A stretch of 64,000 bases of DNA from Fratercula arctica (lineage: Eukaryota > Chordata > Aves > Charadriiformes > Alcidae): assembly GCA_947846985.1 (NCBI GenBank), contig CANTUZ010000001.1, forward strand, positions 188,899,455 to 188,963,454. The letters are read 5' to 3'. Both the position numbers and the translations under genes were made by a program. Below, piece by piece: positions 39,861 to 53,795 of this stretch (its first letter is position 1; every line of letters starts with the position of its first letter). The notes beneath the pieces were generated by a model. That model searched no databases and was not told the DNA's origin. It saw only the letters and a program-made list of their open reading frames with translations.

Positions 39861-39958
39861 TCTTAGGCAGTCCTGTGAGGAGCAGAGAGTTGGACTCAAT
39901 GATCCTTTCAACTTGAGATATTCTATGATTCTATGATTGATTCTAAGATTCTGTGAAC
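39158..39958 (+). mobile_element. CR1 non-LTR retrotransposon, 5'-truncated 3' fragment
   Basis: A plus-strand CR1 LINE fragment of about 800 bp. It starts inside ORF2 (family-typical 'aacaagagcaagtgccgg' near 39168) and runs through the RT C-terminus. Its 3' UTR includes 'gttggactcaatgatcc' near 39888, and it finishes with the CR1 3' terminus of repeated ATTCTATG-like octamers (about 39921-39957). The 5' end is truncated, as is usual for CR1. Stop codons and small gaps interrupt the frame, so it is older than the copy at 7.9 kb but much better preserved than the one at 29.1 kb. Confidence 0.92.
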
Positions 39959-40288
39959 TGCTTATCTTCACATGGGTTTACCAGTGTGTAGTATTGGGCA
40001 GGCTGTTTGGAACAGTAAATGAGGAAGGTTTTAAAACTTTTATATTGCCTTGCCTAACTGGTGTGGGAGGTTTTATTCTCTCTCATCTAGGTGCTGTTGC
40101 CTGATGTTTTTGGTGGCTGCTCCTCTCAGGCACCACAGCCATGACATTGTAGTGTTGTAGAAGGAGATCTTCACCTTGAACAAATGGTTTCAACATCCTG
40201 GATACCAAATTCTGATGAGTTCAGTTTTATGTTTTCATTGTGGTTTTCTTTTTAATTACTTTGCTGTTTGAATTATTGTAAAAAAATG

Positions 40289-40345
40289 AGTATTGTGAAC
40301 TGTACAATTCTGTACAGTAATAAGTATTGTGAACTGTACAATTCT
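40289..40345 (+). repeat. Two-copy 23-bp direct repeat
   Basis: The 23-bp unit starting AGTATTGTGAACTGTACAAT occurs at 40289-40311 and again, identical, at 40323-40345, a period of 34 bp. It is a small local duplication. The AGTATTGTGAACTG core shows no known function. Confidence 0.9.
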
Positions 40346-43300
40346 TTTGGTAACAAAGTAAATTACAGTATTTCTTTCATTCCTAATAACAATTTTAGTA
40401 AATATTTTTTGTCAGCACTCACAGTTTAAATTTTTTTGTTCTTGTGAAGTTAATAAGTCTTCTTAAACCTTTCAAACTCAATTTTATATCTTTATTAAAA
40501 GAGAATATCATAATTAATTGTTTTGTCTGATAAGTAAAAACAGTTGGGCGGAATTAATACTGAATTCAACATATGCAGTGAAAGTATGAATAAGTCATTT
40601 AAATATTTTCTGTGCTTCATTTGTCATAATTGAAGTGTTTATTATGATTCTTCTAGTCAACAGCTTTCTAAAGCACCTGAATTACCCTTAATTATGGTTA
40701 TTAAATAATAAAAAAAAAAGTATAGCTTTTACTTCATAAAGCTTGTAGTTATTCTCCTAGGCTACCTATTTTTCTTAGCAACATTTTATCTTCTTTCTAA
40801 ACTGATTCCCAATTTAGCAGTGAGTGTTTTTTTACTCAATATGTAATACTTCTTCCCAAATTAAAAATCATATTTTATTCTTTGATAACATGTAGCAAAT
40901 ATTTACAGTTATTGAAATGTTTATTGTATGTTAGAAAATACTTCTTTCAATACTTCTTCTTTCATCCTTCTTTCAATAACTCTATTGAAGGAACAATTTC
41001 TAATTTGTTGCATTTTGCTAATCTTTTAGTTTAGTAGTATGTTTTAAAGTTGAGATTTGTCTCTGAACTTATGAAAATAAAGTCTTTGCAAAATGTGTGC
41101 TTTGGAAGGATGAGGAAGCCTGCCTGAGTGCTGTGGGAATGTGGGAAGTTTGGCTGAACATACGGTCATGCTGATCACCTTGCATTGCCATACAGCCGCC
41201 TTGTTTTATTGGTTCATGAAGGCAGTCACTGCCCTGCTAGACAACAGCAAGAAATAATTTACCTGTTGATTGAGTAGTTGCAGGAGCACTTTTAAATACT
41301 GTTTGAGTAGAGCAAATGAGCATTAAAGATGTCTTATGACTTGAATGCATCCCAGTGATCCAATTTTTTTTACGGCTTTTGCAGACCATTTTATTTTCTA
41401 CAATGTATTACTTACCTTGGTATGAAGGGAGAACAGCAACCCTGCTTTTCTGCTGTGTGGGACCATTTCAATATTAGAAGCCAAGCTTTGTGACCATGGG
41501 AGCTGCAGGATGAATTTGGCAACATCTACACTGCCGAGCCGTCCTGGGCTGTCATTGCAGAGCTGGATGTGCACACTTGGTACACTCTTAAAACTGCCCA
41601 GCCAACAGGTTGCACAGGTAGGCAGAGCCCTGGGTGACTGCTGCCTGAATCATCTGGGGAATCCAACATAGTATATGTAGCTGCTGGGCAGGTTAGCTCT
41701 TTTCCTTTTAACTCAGACCCTGAAAATCATGACTGCATCTGTGGTTTCAGGTTGTTTTCCTCTGGTGCAGATCCAGTATGATGACTCCTATTTTTTCACC
41801 TTTGTGATCTAAGGAACACATACACATGTTCCTAGTCTGTACGACAAAATTTTAAATCAGTAAAGCATTTCCTGGAATGATCCAAACTCATAATTTTACA
41901 AGTATCAACATTGTTAATACCTGAAAACATTTTTGCACGACTTCAGCAAAACTCAGGCTTCCTTTCTCTGAATTTCCTTGAGTTTCTTCCAGTTATCTCT
42001 GAATTTCAAGTAAAAGCTTCTTTCAGAGGCTGCTCCTTGTTTTCACAGGGAACAGACTCTAGACCATGTCCATGGGGAAGATGCCAAAAAAATTACAGAT
42101 CAAAAGCATGGCCATTTCTTCTTTCACAGACAGCTCCATAATGGAGGGAAGGAAAAGTACAAACATTGATAAAGAGGTGCTTTTGTCCCTTTATTTGTCT
42201 TTTCCAGTGTTGGAAATGACTAATGAAGAACAGTAGTTGGCTTTTCATGATCAAGCAGATATCATAAAACTACTTTGAGGTAGACAACTAGTGTGACTAT
42301 CCTTCAGTCACTGTATTGAGCACTGGTCTACTGACTTCACATGTAAAAATGTATTTTTCAGTAACATTGTTCAGTCTGTGATAGCCAGTTCTTAACAAGA
42401 TAAAGACTGATTTTATTTGAATGAATATTTGCAGAAGACTGTGGTCCTATATATATGCGAACGTTTTAAACTGTTGCTTGAATCTAAACACATGCTCTTG
42501 AAAATTTCTTTTTTTGGAACTCTCTTAAACAATTATTACTCCTGTAATCCAAGAAACACAGTAATCCAGTACTGTACAACACAGATCATCAGTTACATCA
42601 ATACTTCTATTCTATAATTGCTACAACAAATATCCAGTGAGAAATTCACACACATATCTAGAATGTTTGTAAAACTCTTGAGAGAGCACAATTTAAAATC
42701 AGTTCGTAAATAAGAAGCTACACCTGTCTTCAAATAACTTGTTAACAGGAAAGGGACAAAAGTCTTAATTTGTAAGGTTTCAAAGAGGAAATAAAATAGA
42801 AGAATACAAAATTCTGCTTGGATATTTTCCTTATAGCTATCTGGTTTGGTTTCAAATTATTCAGTGCTTTTGTATGAAAATAAGAATAAGTAGAGCTACC
42901 AAGAAAAAATAAATATAGCTACCATCTTTCAGTGCTCAAAAAATACTAAAAAAAAAGAATGTATCAAGTTTTATGTTTTATTTTTTTGATCAAAACATTT
43001 CTAACCAAAATTGAAAGAAGGTGATTTGTTAGTCAAACTGTGCAGTTAATCAAAATGGAAAGGGAGGAAAAAAATATAGGAGCTACTTATTAGTATTTTC
43101 ATTTTCCTCTGGCTATTTTTATTTCATGTGCCCAGATTACTTCAGGCACTTGTACTTATCTTGTGCCTCAGTATAATTCTTCAGTGGATTACCGTGAAAT
43201 GGTAAGCACAGCTCTATATTCACAGTTTCATAAATACATTCAAATACCAAAGGTGCTTTTCATTTAAAGTGGAATGAATATTGTTTCCCGCTGGAAGACA

Positions 43301-45792
43301 TTAGATACTCTCTATAGCACAGAAAAGTGAGAGGCTGTAGTACCTTTGAAATGGAAAGCACTTTTGTCAATAGATATATTTGTCTTGTGGAGATATCCTA
43401 AAAAGTCTGACACACTGAAACATCTTGAAAATATATTTCTTTCTGTTAACTATTAAGCAATAAACAGGAGGACCAGGCACGTGGATCTATATAGGATAAA
43501 TATATCAAATAGAGTTCATTTTTGCTTGTAGTTATACCAGATATTTATATGGAGAAATTAAATTATACTGAATTTAATACTTATTTTAGATTCAGAGTGA
43601 CTTAGAGCTGAATTTGGCTTAGAGAAGGCATATTCGCTCTGCAACAATAGCATGGTTTTATACTGGGATACTGATCAAGATGTGAGGCATTGATCATCTT
43701 TCATTTTTCGAAAGAAGAGTCATGCAAGCTGCTCCAGTGGCATCATACTTCATTCATAACTTTGTTCGTCTTGCAGCTGACAGTGCAACACAGGCAACAA
43801 TTTCATATTGGAGGTGGTCAAGGACGAGAGCACGACAAAAGACCAAATATTGACATATCTATCAAGTATCCATATTTGAAATAAATGCTATGATTAGCCA
43901 GTAGAGAGACTCTTGCATTCAACTATGTGGTGAGAATCTTTAAGAGATCATTGTTATCATAATCAGAATCTGGCATTGTTCATTTTCCTTTTAGTTTTCT
44001 GTTGTACGATGTGTTACAGCATCACTCAGAAGGACGCTATTAGAAAATCCAATCAGAATTAATTCTTTTCACTTAATTGCCTTCACTGTAGAATAGAGGG
44101 AAGAAAATACATAGTAACCTTTGGGAGATATGTGAGATATGGTGATACCATTGCCTGACAAACTGATGAGGACTGAGGTACCAAGGAACAAACGGACCCA
44201 TAATATCACTAATCCCTAAAAAATCCCTTTGTGCCTTGGCCAGTATTACTTCTGCAAAGTTTCTTTTTCTTTTTAAAGAACATGAGAGACATGTAATTAT
44301 ATATTCGCAGGTGAAACACTTCGGTTTTATAGGTACTTTTCAGCATTCCTCTAGAATATTGAGACCTCTTACATTAGTATCTGCTTTGTGCAGCTTTCCA
44401 TCCTGGATGAAAGCTATGAATTAGTTTACATTGTTCTACCTGAAAATTCTTCGTAACTTACTGCATTACTCAGCTGAACCAGATTTATTTTTTTTTTAGT
44501 TCCGTACTGTCTGCATAGCTAAAAATGATCTGCTGTCCATGACGTTAATGTGTAAATTGTAGATAAATGTGCTTGGAGAGAAACTTACACACTGATGTGT
44601 TACACAGACTTACAGAATGCCTTCAAAGTAAATCTTCAAAGTATGAGTGCATTTTGATTCAATGATAACTTGGAGTATTGATAAATAAATTTTAGTCTGA
44701 AAATTCAAGCAAGTAAGATCTATAGCATGGGAATGATTTTAAAAGAATATTCTTATTCATGATCACTGATATTAGTGAGTGTTAAAAGTTAGTGTGATGC
44801 TATTTCTGAAGACAGACACCTTTTTGAACTTCTCCAAAGTGTGGTATCTGTTTAGGTCCCTACCTACACCAATTTTGGGGATCCAGTTTCAAACTGTCTA
44901 CCTGAGGATACAACAATTACTTAGGATGGTATTTGCCAACACTGAGACAGAAATCAGAAAGAAATATGGAGTGTTTGTTGCAAGAGTGAATACAATCCCA
45001 CAAAGAAATTCAGTTTTTCCTGTGTCTACTCTGGCATAGGGTAACTAAGGGTAACTATTGCATTGTCAGTGCAATACTCGCAGTAGCTGTATTTTGTAGT
45101 CCTTAGCTTGAGGAATTATTGAAGTAATTTACCATAATGTAACAGTAGATCAATGAATAAGTGTAATGCTTGTTTTTTTAATCACCTTGGGTCTGTAATT
45201 TCCATATGGTATTTTAAGTTGTACAATAAGAATAGTTGATCACTCGAAAGTTTCTATGACACTGGGGCTATACTTTATGTGGCAGGACATTTCATTCCAT
45301 TCACTGCTTTCATGAGATAACTCTTTAAAAACTTAAAATGCCTACGTAGTCTCATAGTTTGAAAAGAAAAACTGTATGCGAATTCTTAAATATGTCTCCA
45401 GTAACTAATTCCTGTTCAGCATGCAAATAGATACTGGCTGTAATCAAAACCAATTAACTTTCATTCCTAAGTCCTACACGTTGTGAAAATAATAATAACA
45501 AAGTTCCTCATTCTACTGTTGTCCAAATAGGATTTCTATTGCACCTAACAAATGGTTAGTAGAGCCAGCAGTTTTTTGCTTCTTGCAGTTTTCCGCTATG
45601 TCAGTATCGTGAAGTAGTTAATATGAGTGAGAAATTGTGGTCTGAAAGAGGGAAACTAGGGCTGCATGAAAACTGGAATTTTCACTTTTGGGAAATTCTC
45701 TGTCTATCATTAGATATAACTAAACATATTCAGGCACTAGAATGAAAATCTGTTATTTTGAAATATCTTGAACATTAGGAGGCATTCAAACC

Positions 45793-45815
45793 TTTTTTTT
45801 TTTTTTTTTTTTTTT
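45793..45815. repeat. Poly-T tract
   Basis: An uninterrupted T23 run in unique DNA. Confidence 0.9.
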
Positions 45816-46806
45816 ACCCGAAATGAAACTACAGTCCATTTTAACTTTTTTTCCTTAAATAAACATGATGAATTGCTCTGACTGCCCAGGTCTCTGTTTG
45901 CCAGTCTAATGAGTTACAGGCACAAGAAATCTGAAAGCCCTTATAGCTCCCAAATCTCAGATCCCTTTCTCCTTGAAATGGACGCTTGCTTCAGAGAAAG
46001 CTCCTTAATTCCTAAAATGTCTTGTAAACCTAACAAGCAAGTAACTTTGCAGCAGATACAACTACTTGTTTTGACATAAAGAAATCTGCATTTTCCAGTG
46101 GAAAAATGTCATGTCAAAAATTTCTTGGCTGCCTTTAGCAGGTAGTTTGATGCACTACATGTAGCTGACTGACTTGAGAATTCAGTTGAAGTATGTGAAA
46201 AAATAAAGTGGATTTCCAATAGATGTTGTTCCATGCTGTTGCTGTGCAGTTATGCCCATCTACCATATGATGGAAAACGAAAACAGAGATTTTCAGCTCT
46301 CAGCTTCCAGTGCTATTTTTGTAGACAAATAAATCTTATACATTTTGTAGCAAGTAACAGAAATAAGAAGGGTACGCAGCTAGAAATCTAATAATCAGCA
46401 TTTAAACTTATATACGAACAGAAATTCACTATAAAGAAACAATATTCCAGTCACATCATAAATATGGAATCATCTGATTTCCCTAAACTCTTCTTTTGTG
46501 CAATGAATAAAATATTTAAATATTTTCTAATAGAGAATGCTAACTGCTGACACTACAGTGTACATATCGTAACCTCCAAGTAATTATTACTGACTATGTG
46601 GTTATCATTTTGCTGTCTCCTTGTCCATCTCTTTCTAGTTTTGTATATGTCCATGTACTCTTAACTGTTTATACTTTGCTTTGCATGTGTATCTCTTTAT
46701 TCCCAGAATGTCTCAATGTCATTTTTTTCTCTCTTCCTGATGCACTTTCTGCACTGTAGATATCTAAGGCTGCAAGTAAAGAGATCGTGCAGTTTTTGCA
46801 TTGATT

Positions 46807-46808
<2 letters not shown>

Positions 46809-46837
<29 letters not shown>
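46809..46837. repeat. Poly-T tract
   Basis: An uninterrupted T29 run. No recognisable retrotransposed sequence adjoins it. Confidence 0.9.
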
Positions 46838-46839
<2 letters not shown>

Positions 46840-48606
46840 ATTTGTACATCAGTGTTGATAGAAGGTTTAAGGGAAAGATAATGTGAAGTCACAGAAATTA
46901 AGACAATCATGGAATCAATAAAAATATTGACAGATTATACTATTAACTGGAAATATAATAAAGAGCTTGCAAGCAGAGAAAGATCTAATTATAGTAGCAG
47001 ATATTTCATCATAAGAAGAGAGAAATATTTTCATAAGGGGTTGAAGTACAAAAGGATCTAGAAAATTAAAAGACGGGCAATGTACATTGTAAGGAATTGG
47101 AGCTAGAAAAGGGAAGGTAATGCTGATTGAATGCATCTGAATGCATGAAAGCACTTGCACTCAGCAAGACAGTAAGGACAGAAATCATATTGAGAGCTTT
47201 GAACTTTATTGCATCTCTCAGTTTGTAAGAATTCCCATGCTATATCAGATGTCTCATTTGTTTGGCTGGGTATCTTGTTTAAAATTTGTCATACTGCCTC
47301 TTCTGAGAAAAGCATATACACAATAGGCAGAGGTAGCATTGTCTGCCTTTTGTCTTAGGTCTCTTCTCAATTATTAGAGCTTTGTATAAAACCCGAAGTA
47401 AAGGAGTTAATATGCATTCTTCAGGTGTTGCTATTGCCACAGTAATGTTGTAGGAAAAATCTCACACTGTACAATTTATATACATCGAGTTTGGAAGGTT
47501 TGGAAAGTTTTTGACCTCAAGAACTGTGGCTATAACTTTCAAAGCCAAACCACACACTGTGCGAAAAGGAGTTTCTTTACAGGTAAAATTTTTCAAATCT
47601 CTTTGAACATTCACTCTTCTTGCATTGTGAAAAATGGGAAGAAGTAGTTTCTGACAACTGGGATATCCCTGATGTCCGTGTTCTTTTCCGCGGTTAATGT
47701 TGTTAACTTGCTATTCTCTGAATAAATATGTTAGTAAATGTTGCTTTCCTGTAGAACATTTTTTGGAGAAAGTACATTTTTCTTCTTGCATTCCTTTTTA
47801 TTAGTCAAATGAAGTTCATTTTCCTAGTGCTTTTAGAGTTGTTGCTTGTTTGTCAGGGTCTACTGCTTCTGAGTAACTAAAGTATTTTGCCCCTTCTTAG
47901 CCTTCTTCCATGTCATCTATAAACACAATAAATAATCTGGGATCTTTTATGAAACCTTAAGTTAAGAATTTGTATTATACCATGACAAAAAGTGAAACAA
48001 GATCTACAGAGAGAGTTAAAAGCCATTTTAAGTCCAACTGGAAATCATAGTCATACTTTCTGGCACACAAGCGAGACCTGAAACAGCTGTATGGAGCAAT
48101 ATATGCTTTTTTTTTACTCTATTCTACTGAAATATGATACTGAATGATATAATCTATATCTGTTTTTTTCCCTCCTCAGCTTCACTGATTGGTATAATAA
48201 AACATATTACTTTTTCCTGAAAAGTTTGTCTCGCTACTGCCCCACTGAGACAGCATGACGTATATTTAATTCTACCTTTTCCATTGGCATTCCTAGGAAT
48301 TGTATTAATGCAAGTTATTTACTGATCATTCCATGGCTGCTTAACTTCTTTATTACTTTTTGAAAATTTTAAAGAATCTTTTGGAAACATAAATACATCT
48401 CCATCTATGCCCAGTTTTTCTTTACCTACTGCTTTTCTGGTTATTTGTAGTAATGATCTACATCTTTTCACTAGTCCTTGCCTACATATATAAATGCATT
48501 ATTCTATTGGACATCAAGATCCATATCACTAATTGCTCTTCAGCTCAGATCTTAATCACAACCTTAAGAGAAAAAAAGATGAACTTTGTCACATGCCCTG
48601 AAGATT

Positions 48607-48630
48607 AAAAAAAAAAAAAAAAAAAAAAAA
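48607..48630. repeat. Poly-A tract followed by A/C-rich DNA
   Basis: A24 followed by CACACAAAAA and further A/C-rich sequence to about 48667, then a short GT run at 48674-48683. Confidence 0.88.
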
Positions 48631-51267
48631 CACACAAAAAGACCCCAATAAAACAAACAAAAACCCCTCAAATGTGTGTGTGTGGAAACTGAGTAAAGAA
48701 CTCATTATAGTCCTTTCCTGGCTGGGCAGAGAATCTTCTTTCCCCCTAGAAAGCAGAAGATGAAATCTTGTTACCATGTTTAAAAGATCATGAAAAGGTA
48801 TCTTTCAGCATAGGACAAAAAGACCAATAATAGCAAAGAAGTTAATTAAGACTCTTTGATGTGATAATGTTGAATAAGTAAGTATCTTTGGAAAGGGAAT
48901 GTATGAAAAAAAAACAATTTGGAAAATATGAAGATATAGGTATTAGAAAGGAGAAGTAAAATAGGTGCTCCCTAGGTGGCAAGACTAAGTGAAATATGTC
49001 GAAGAATAGAAAGAAAGGCTGTTAAAGCTGAGAACTATACTCATAGGCCAGTAGAATACATACCACAGTTAAGTTACAAAACAATGGATTGAAATTGAAG
49101 ATACTAGTCAAAGAAATGGGAACTTAAAACAATACTAAAATGAAGAACACAAAAAATATATTTTCCATAAAGATTTATCTCCTCTAGAATAAGTTATGAT
49201 ATTTGCATACAATGTTACTTTGTTTCTTATTGCTTGCGTATTTTCCTTGTAAGGCTGTCTAGGAATGATCAAAGACCAGAGTTGTCATAATTTATTCAAC
49301 AAACACTCTTATGCCTAGTTAGAGGTCACTGCTTTTGTCTATCACTTCACCTTAGCTGATTGTTTTTCTTATTACTAATTGCATGAATTGAAGATCCTTT
49401 TTAATCAGTCAGACAATTTAATGTTTCCCTTTTTCTTAGTAATGCTATATACCAGTTTTCATGGTTAACTATTAAAGCTGCATGATCATAGTTCAAATAA
49501 CTGTATTTAATATGATGCAAACAGAAAGCTGAGATGACTTTTGTCTAATTGTCTAAGCTGTGGTGGAAAACATCATCCTTATGCTATTGTCTTCAGTCTC
49601 AGACTTAAAAAAAAATCCCACCAATAGAAAACCCCCACTGAAAGGAAATCACAGTAAATAATATTAGGCAACATATTGCAGGGGATCTAATAAGAGGGCT
49701 GTGTAATTTATATATTTGATTTGGCAATAAAATTAAAAAACTGTGGGAAAGACTGATTCTGGCCAACATGACATTAACATTTTTCAGAGACGTATTTAAT
49801 CAGGAAAAATAGTGGGAGTTGTGTAAACATTTCAGTTAATCAGAAATGAAATGCTTTTGCATATTTTGGAGTGCCCTGAATCACTTGCAAAATATGATGC
49901 GAGAAACAAAGAACTGTTGTTAAAAAATATGTGCCTCAGTTGTTAAGGTATACATTAGGTAAGTGAGAACCTAACTTTAACTCCCTTGTCTGATCTGATA
50001 CAGAAATTTGAATTTAATCTCTTTTATTCAAGAAAGTACTCCAAACAAAGAGCAGTGAGATAATCCAGTATGAAGAATTTCTCAATAATCCTACTTCTAG
50101 CTGAATGCAGTCCCTAGTGATGAGTGAAAAAGTCTCTTAATGATCTGTAATAATTTGAAACATTTTATTATTGAAATATAATTCTTCTCCCTCTTACATT
50201 CTACAATACACATTGCCAAATTAACAGGAAGGACCGCCTCCTTCACTAAATCACTAAATTGAAAGTCAGCCGATTTGCACTCTGTCCTATAACATCCCTT
50301 AAACTTCTTGTAATATGCATTTTCTTTCCCTCCAATAGTTGAAAGAAATAACTTGTACAGGCTGTTTAGACTGTTTGCTAAGTCTGGGTTTGTAGTCTGG
50401 GTTTTGGCATCTCCTTTGGGACATTTTAGTCCAGTACACTGTTACATCACCAGAGTCCTCAAGATGGCAACCAACCCTAGAAGGCATTTCTTCCTCTTTC
50501 AACTGTTGTGATATCTGATCTTAACAGCGGGGGTTTTATGGAGTCACATATTGTTATAATTTACATTACTGTGGATCTGCGACACTCACTAAGGGGTCTG
50601 CTGGTGAGAAATGGGGGAATGGTAACTGATACAGGCAATTAATGAAGCAAGAAGCAATATAAGACGTAAACTGAGGACAGAGACTTGTAGTGAGATAAGG
50701 GAAACATGCATGAAGGAGGAGAACCTGACTAACTAAATGAAATCATTATGTTCTGCTGTATTGCTTTAAATATAGGGCGGGTAGAAGAAAAATCAAACAC
50801 TTCATGTTGCATCTGTACTCAGGCAACAGAGGCCATAGGTGCTCAGCCTCAAATGGCTGCAATACTTGTTTCATTTGCCTTTATAAACATAATATACTAC
50901 ACTTTTTATTCATGCTTTGGAAATCCTCTTTTCCACTGCCAAGGTAGCCAATACAACCTGTAAAACTAAGAGTATGTACAAAAAGGAACGTGATGCCATT
51001 TAGTGATTAACAGTGTAAACATTCATGACGTCACGTTATGTGTAAATACTTTCAATAGAAAACCAGTCACAAATCAAGTAAGAAAAATGGGCATTCATTA
51101 TTTCTTATTGTACATATAAACTTTTATCATTAAACTCTCAAAAGTCTGTAACAGAAACATGCAAACTAGAACCTAGAATGTGTTAATTAAGATATAGAAT
51201 GGAAAATTTAACCAAAGAACTTCAGGTAGCAAGTGGAAAAAGGAACAAAATCCCCTCAGAGTGCCAC

Positions 51268-51272
<5 letters not shown>

Positions 51273-51299
<27 letters not shown>
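51273..51299. repeat. Poly-A tract
   Basis: An uninterrupted A27 run in unique DNA. Confidence 0.9.
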
Positions 51300-51302
<3 letters not shown>

Positions 51303-53795
51303 TCAATCAGAATAAACAAGCAAGGAATTTTTCTTAGGTCACAGATAGAAGTGAGATGAGACCATCTTGTGAGAAGGGTCTTAGCTTTCTGTCTATGCGT
51401 TTGGGAGAAGAAGTGGGGAAGGAGGAGCCAGTAGCCACATTAGACGAGTTAGCTCAGTCTTAAATCAGTAGTGGAAGATGCTGGGGAGTATCTTCCCTGA
51501 AAGCTGAGAGATTTTGTGATAGCTGATGAATGTATGGACTAGTTGCGCTCCCATCTCCCATCATTGGTACCTGCTGAAAAGGCACACTTATCACACCCTG
51601 CCTCAAGGCTGCAGCTTGCAGCAGATAGTGCTAGAGAAGGTTTGAGCAAGTAAAAATTGTCATTCAAGTGACAGCAGAACCTCCCTCCATGGAATGATAG
51701 TTTGAAAATAATTTCCAGTCTCTAACATGAATAGATAATTATTATCTGCAGTTGTCTGAGTACCTTCCTGGGAATAATCTGGTTTGCTGCTCCAGGGAAC
51801 ATAGTGGAGAAGAGCACTTGATGCCTGAAAGTACATTGTCTCCAGACTCAGCAGGGAGACAGAATCTAACAGCTTAAATATTTCAGGAACGACTTGCTAA
51901 ACTACCACTTAAGTTTTAAAATGGTATCCTTACAAACAAAAACTTTGATGGGAAGGATGATTTGTCTCTCACCTGTAAGATATGGTGAATGGTTCTGGGC
52001 AAGAAAAAAAATTAATGCATCAAGTTCAATATTATCATACTTAAAAGTATGCTACCTACTTTAAAAACTACTACAAAATATATAGTGATTTTTTAGCTCA
52101 GGAAACATAATCTCTAGTAGAACTCCAGCAAACACAAGCATGGGAAATGTTATGATACGTTCCTTTGGAGGGGAGGAGGTGCACAAAACCCCACACTTCC
52201 CACTTCCCGCCAGGTACTGCTTGAGATCTTGAAAGCAATAACAGTTTCCCAGAGCAACTGCCTTGAGCGAGAGTACTTGCATCTGTGGGTGCCCACACAA
52301 TCTAAGGCACAGGACCCAGTTTTGACTGGCATTCACATTTTTAAAGAATATTTGCTTAAATTTAAATCTGAAGCTTCACTGTGTATTTTAAATTACAACA
52401 TCTAACTCTGATGTAAGGTTAAGAAATTTAAAAATAAACATCCCTTCAAAAGCTCTTGATGTAAGTTTTTCGAGAATTAAATTCATGGTTCATAATTTTT
52501 CTTTTCTAATTCATTTACTTTTTTTGGCATCCTCTATGAAATTCAGGCCTGTTGTCTCTCAGATCAATGTATTCATCCCATCTGTCTCCAGAGCCCTAAA
52601 TATTTTGATGGTTTAGTTGACATCAGTTCATTGCTTTTCATTTAACTTTAAAACTCTTCTCTGTAAATATTTAAGTAGCAATGCCTTAAAAGAAAGAAAG
52701 TAGGTGAAAAGAACACACATTTCTTTTCCATATTCAGTATTCAAAGTCACTGTTTTATTTGTGTGTTTTAAATTACATTAAAAGTAACAAATTTTGTCTT
52801 TCTGAAAGATTCAATAGACCAAGGGACCAACAAACTTACTTATAAATCTTATAGTGCTTTACCTAACTTGTCAGATATCTTCTAAGTAATTTTTAATTGG
52901 GCTCTTAAGAAAATACGCAGGATCCAGTATATTGAAACAAAAGTACTTAGGTGTGATAACACACACCTCCATCCCCGTATATGAACCCTGTAAGGCGCTT
53001 TAATGATATTCTTCTGTTGTTAGAAACAGAAAAGATATACAGCACAACTGACATCATAGCAGAGTTAATTCTGAGATTATAAGGAACTCTGTCCTACTCA
53101 AGATATATTGCACCCATTTTTTTGTACAGTTGATAGTCCTCAAAATTATACAGTTGATATTTTACTCGTTGCCAATTATTTACACCAGATTGCCCTATGT
53201 TACTTTTAGGTCAGATGATGCTAAGGGCAAATAACTCCCATATAGTCGTGTGCCATCCAGTGGCATTCAGATTCTAAATCATTTGGTCGTGAGGAAAGTT
53301 TTCTATACTCCTCCTTTGTATAGTCCTACTAACCACGATTTTCTGATTCTCTTAGAGCTGGCAACTCCATTGTTTCGAAATGTTAGGTCTTACCCATTTT
53401 TACAAAGTTCTTGGCTGTATTCCATCCTATCCCTATGAGAAGATTTGCTGTTCAAATCGGTTTTGAGGGATAATTATAATGATCTGGAGATAAAGTTGTT
53501 CCAGGTGCTGAATTTTTAGAATCTAAAATAAGACCTACGATTGCGCAGTACAGAAGCAGGTGCAGCAAGATAAGCGGTGTAACCCAAAAGCTGGAGCTGA
53601 ATGGACTGTCCTTGTACTCATGGAGAGGGAAAAGGCAAGGACTGTCTGTCAGTCAGAATAATGCTAGTTATTGAGGGCTAGATTTGCCTGTCAGGATACG
53701 ACTTTGTGATACTATTACCTCAAGACCTTTGCTAAGTTTTAGGCCAAGCCTTCACCTGCAAGGCTTTTATCCAGATTTGTATTTGCTTTAAACCT

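Larger units (their letters stand above)
39959..53795. other. Long AT-rich unique stretch, no gene recognised
   Basis: No exon, RNA gene or interspersed repeat recognised. The stretch holds a short direct repeat (40289-40345) and several long homopolymers: T23 at 45793-45815, T29 at 46809-46837, A24 at 48607-48630 and A27 at 51273-51299. A GC-richer patch at 41440-41680 has no recognisable content. Open frames are under 100 codons and lack motifs. Confidence 0.55.

Noticed and set aside
40925..40985. Short TTCTTTCAATA-like repeats suggesting a CRISPR-like array
   Set aside because: Units are irregular and too short, with no spacers. The genome is vertebrate.
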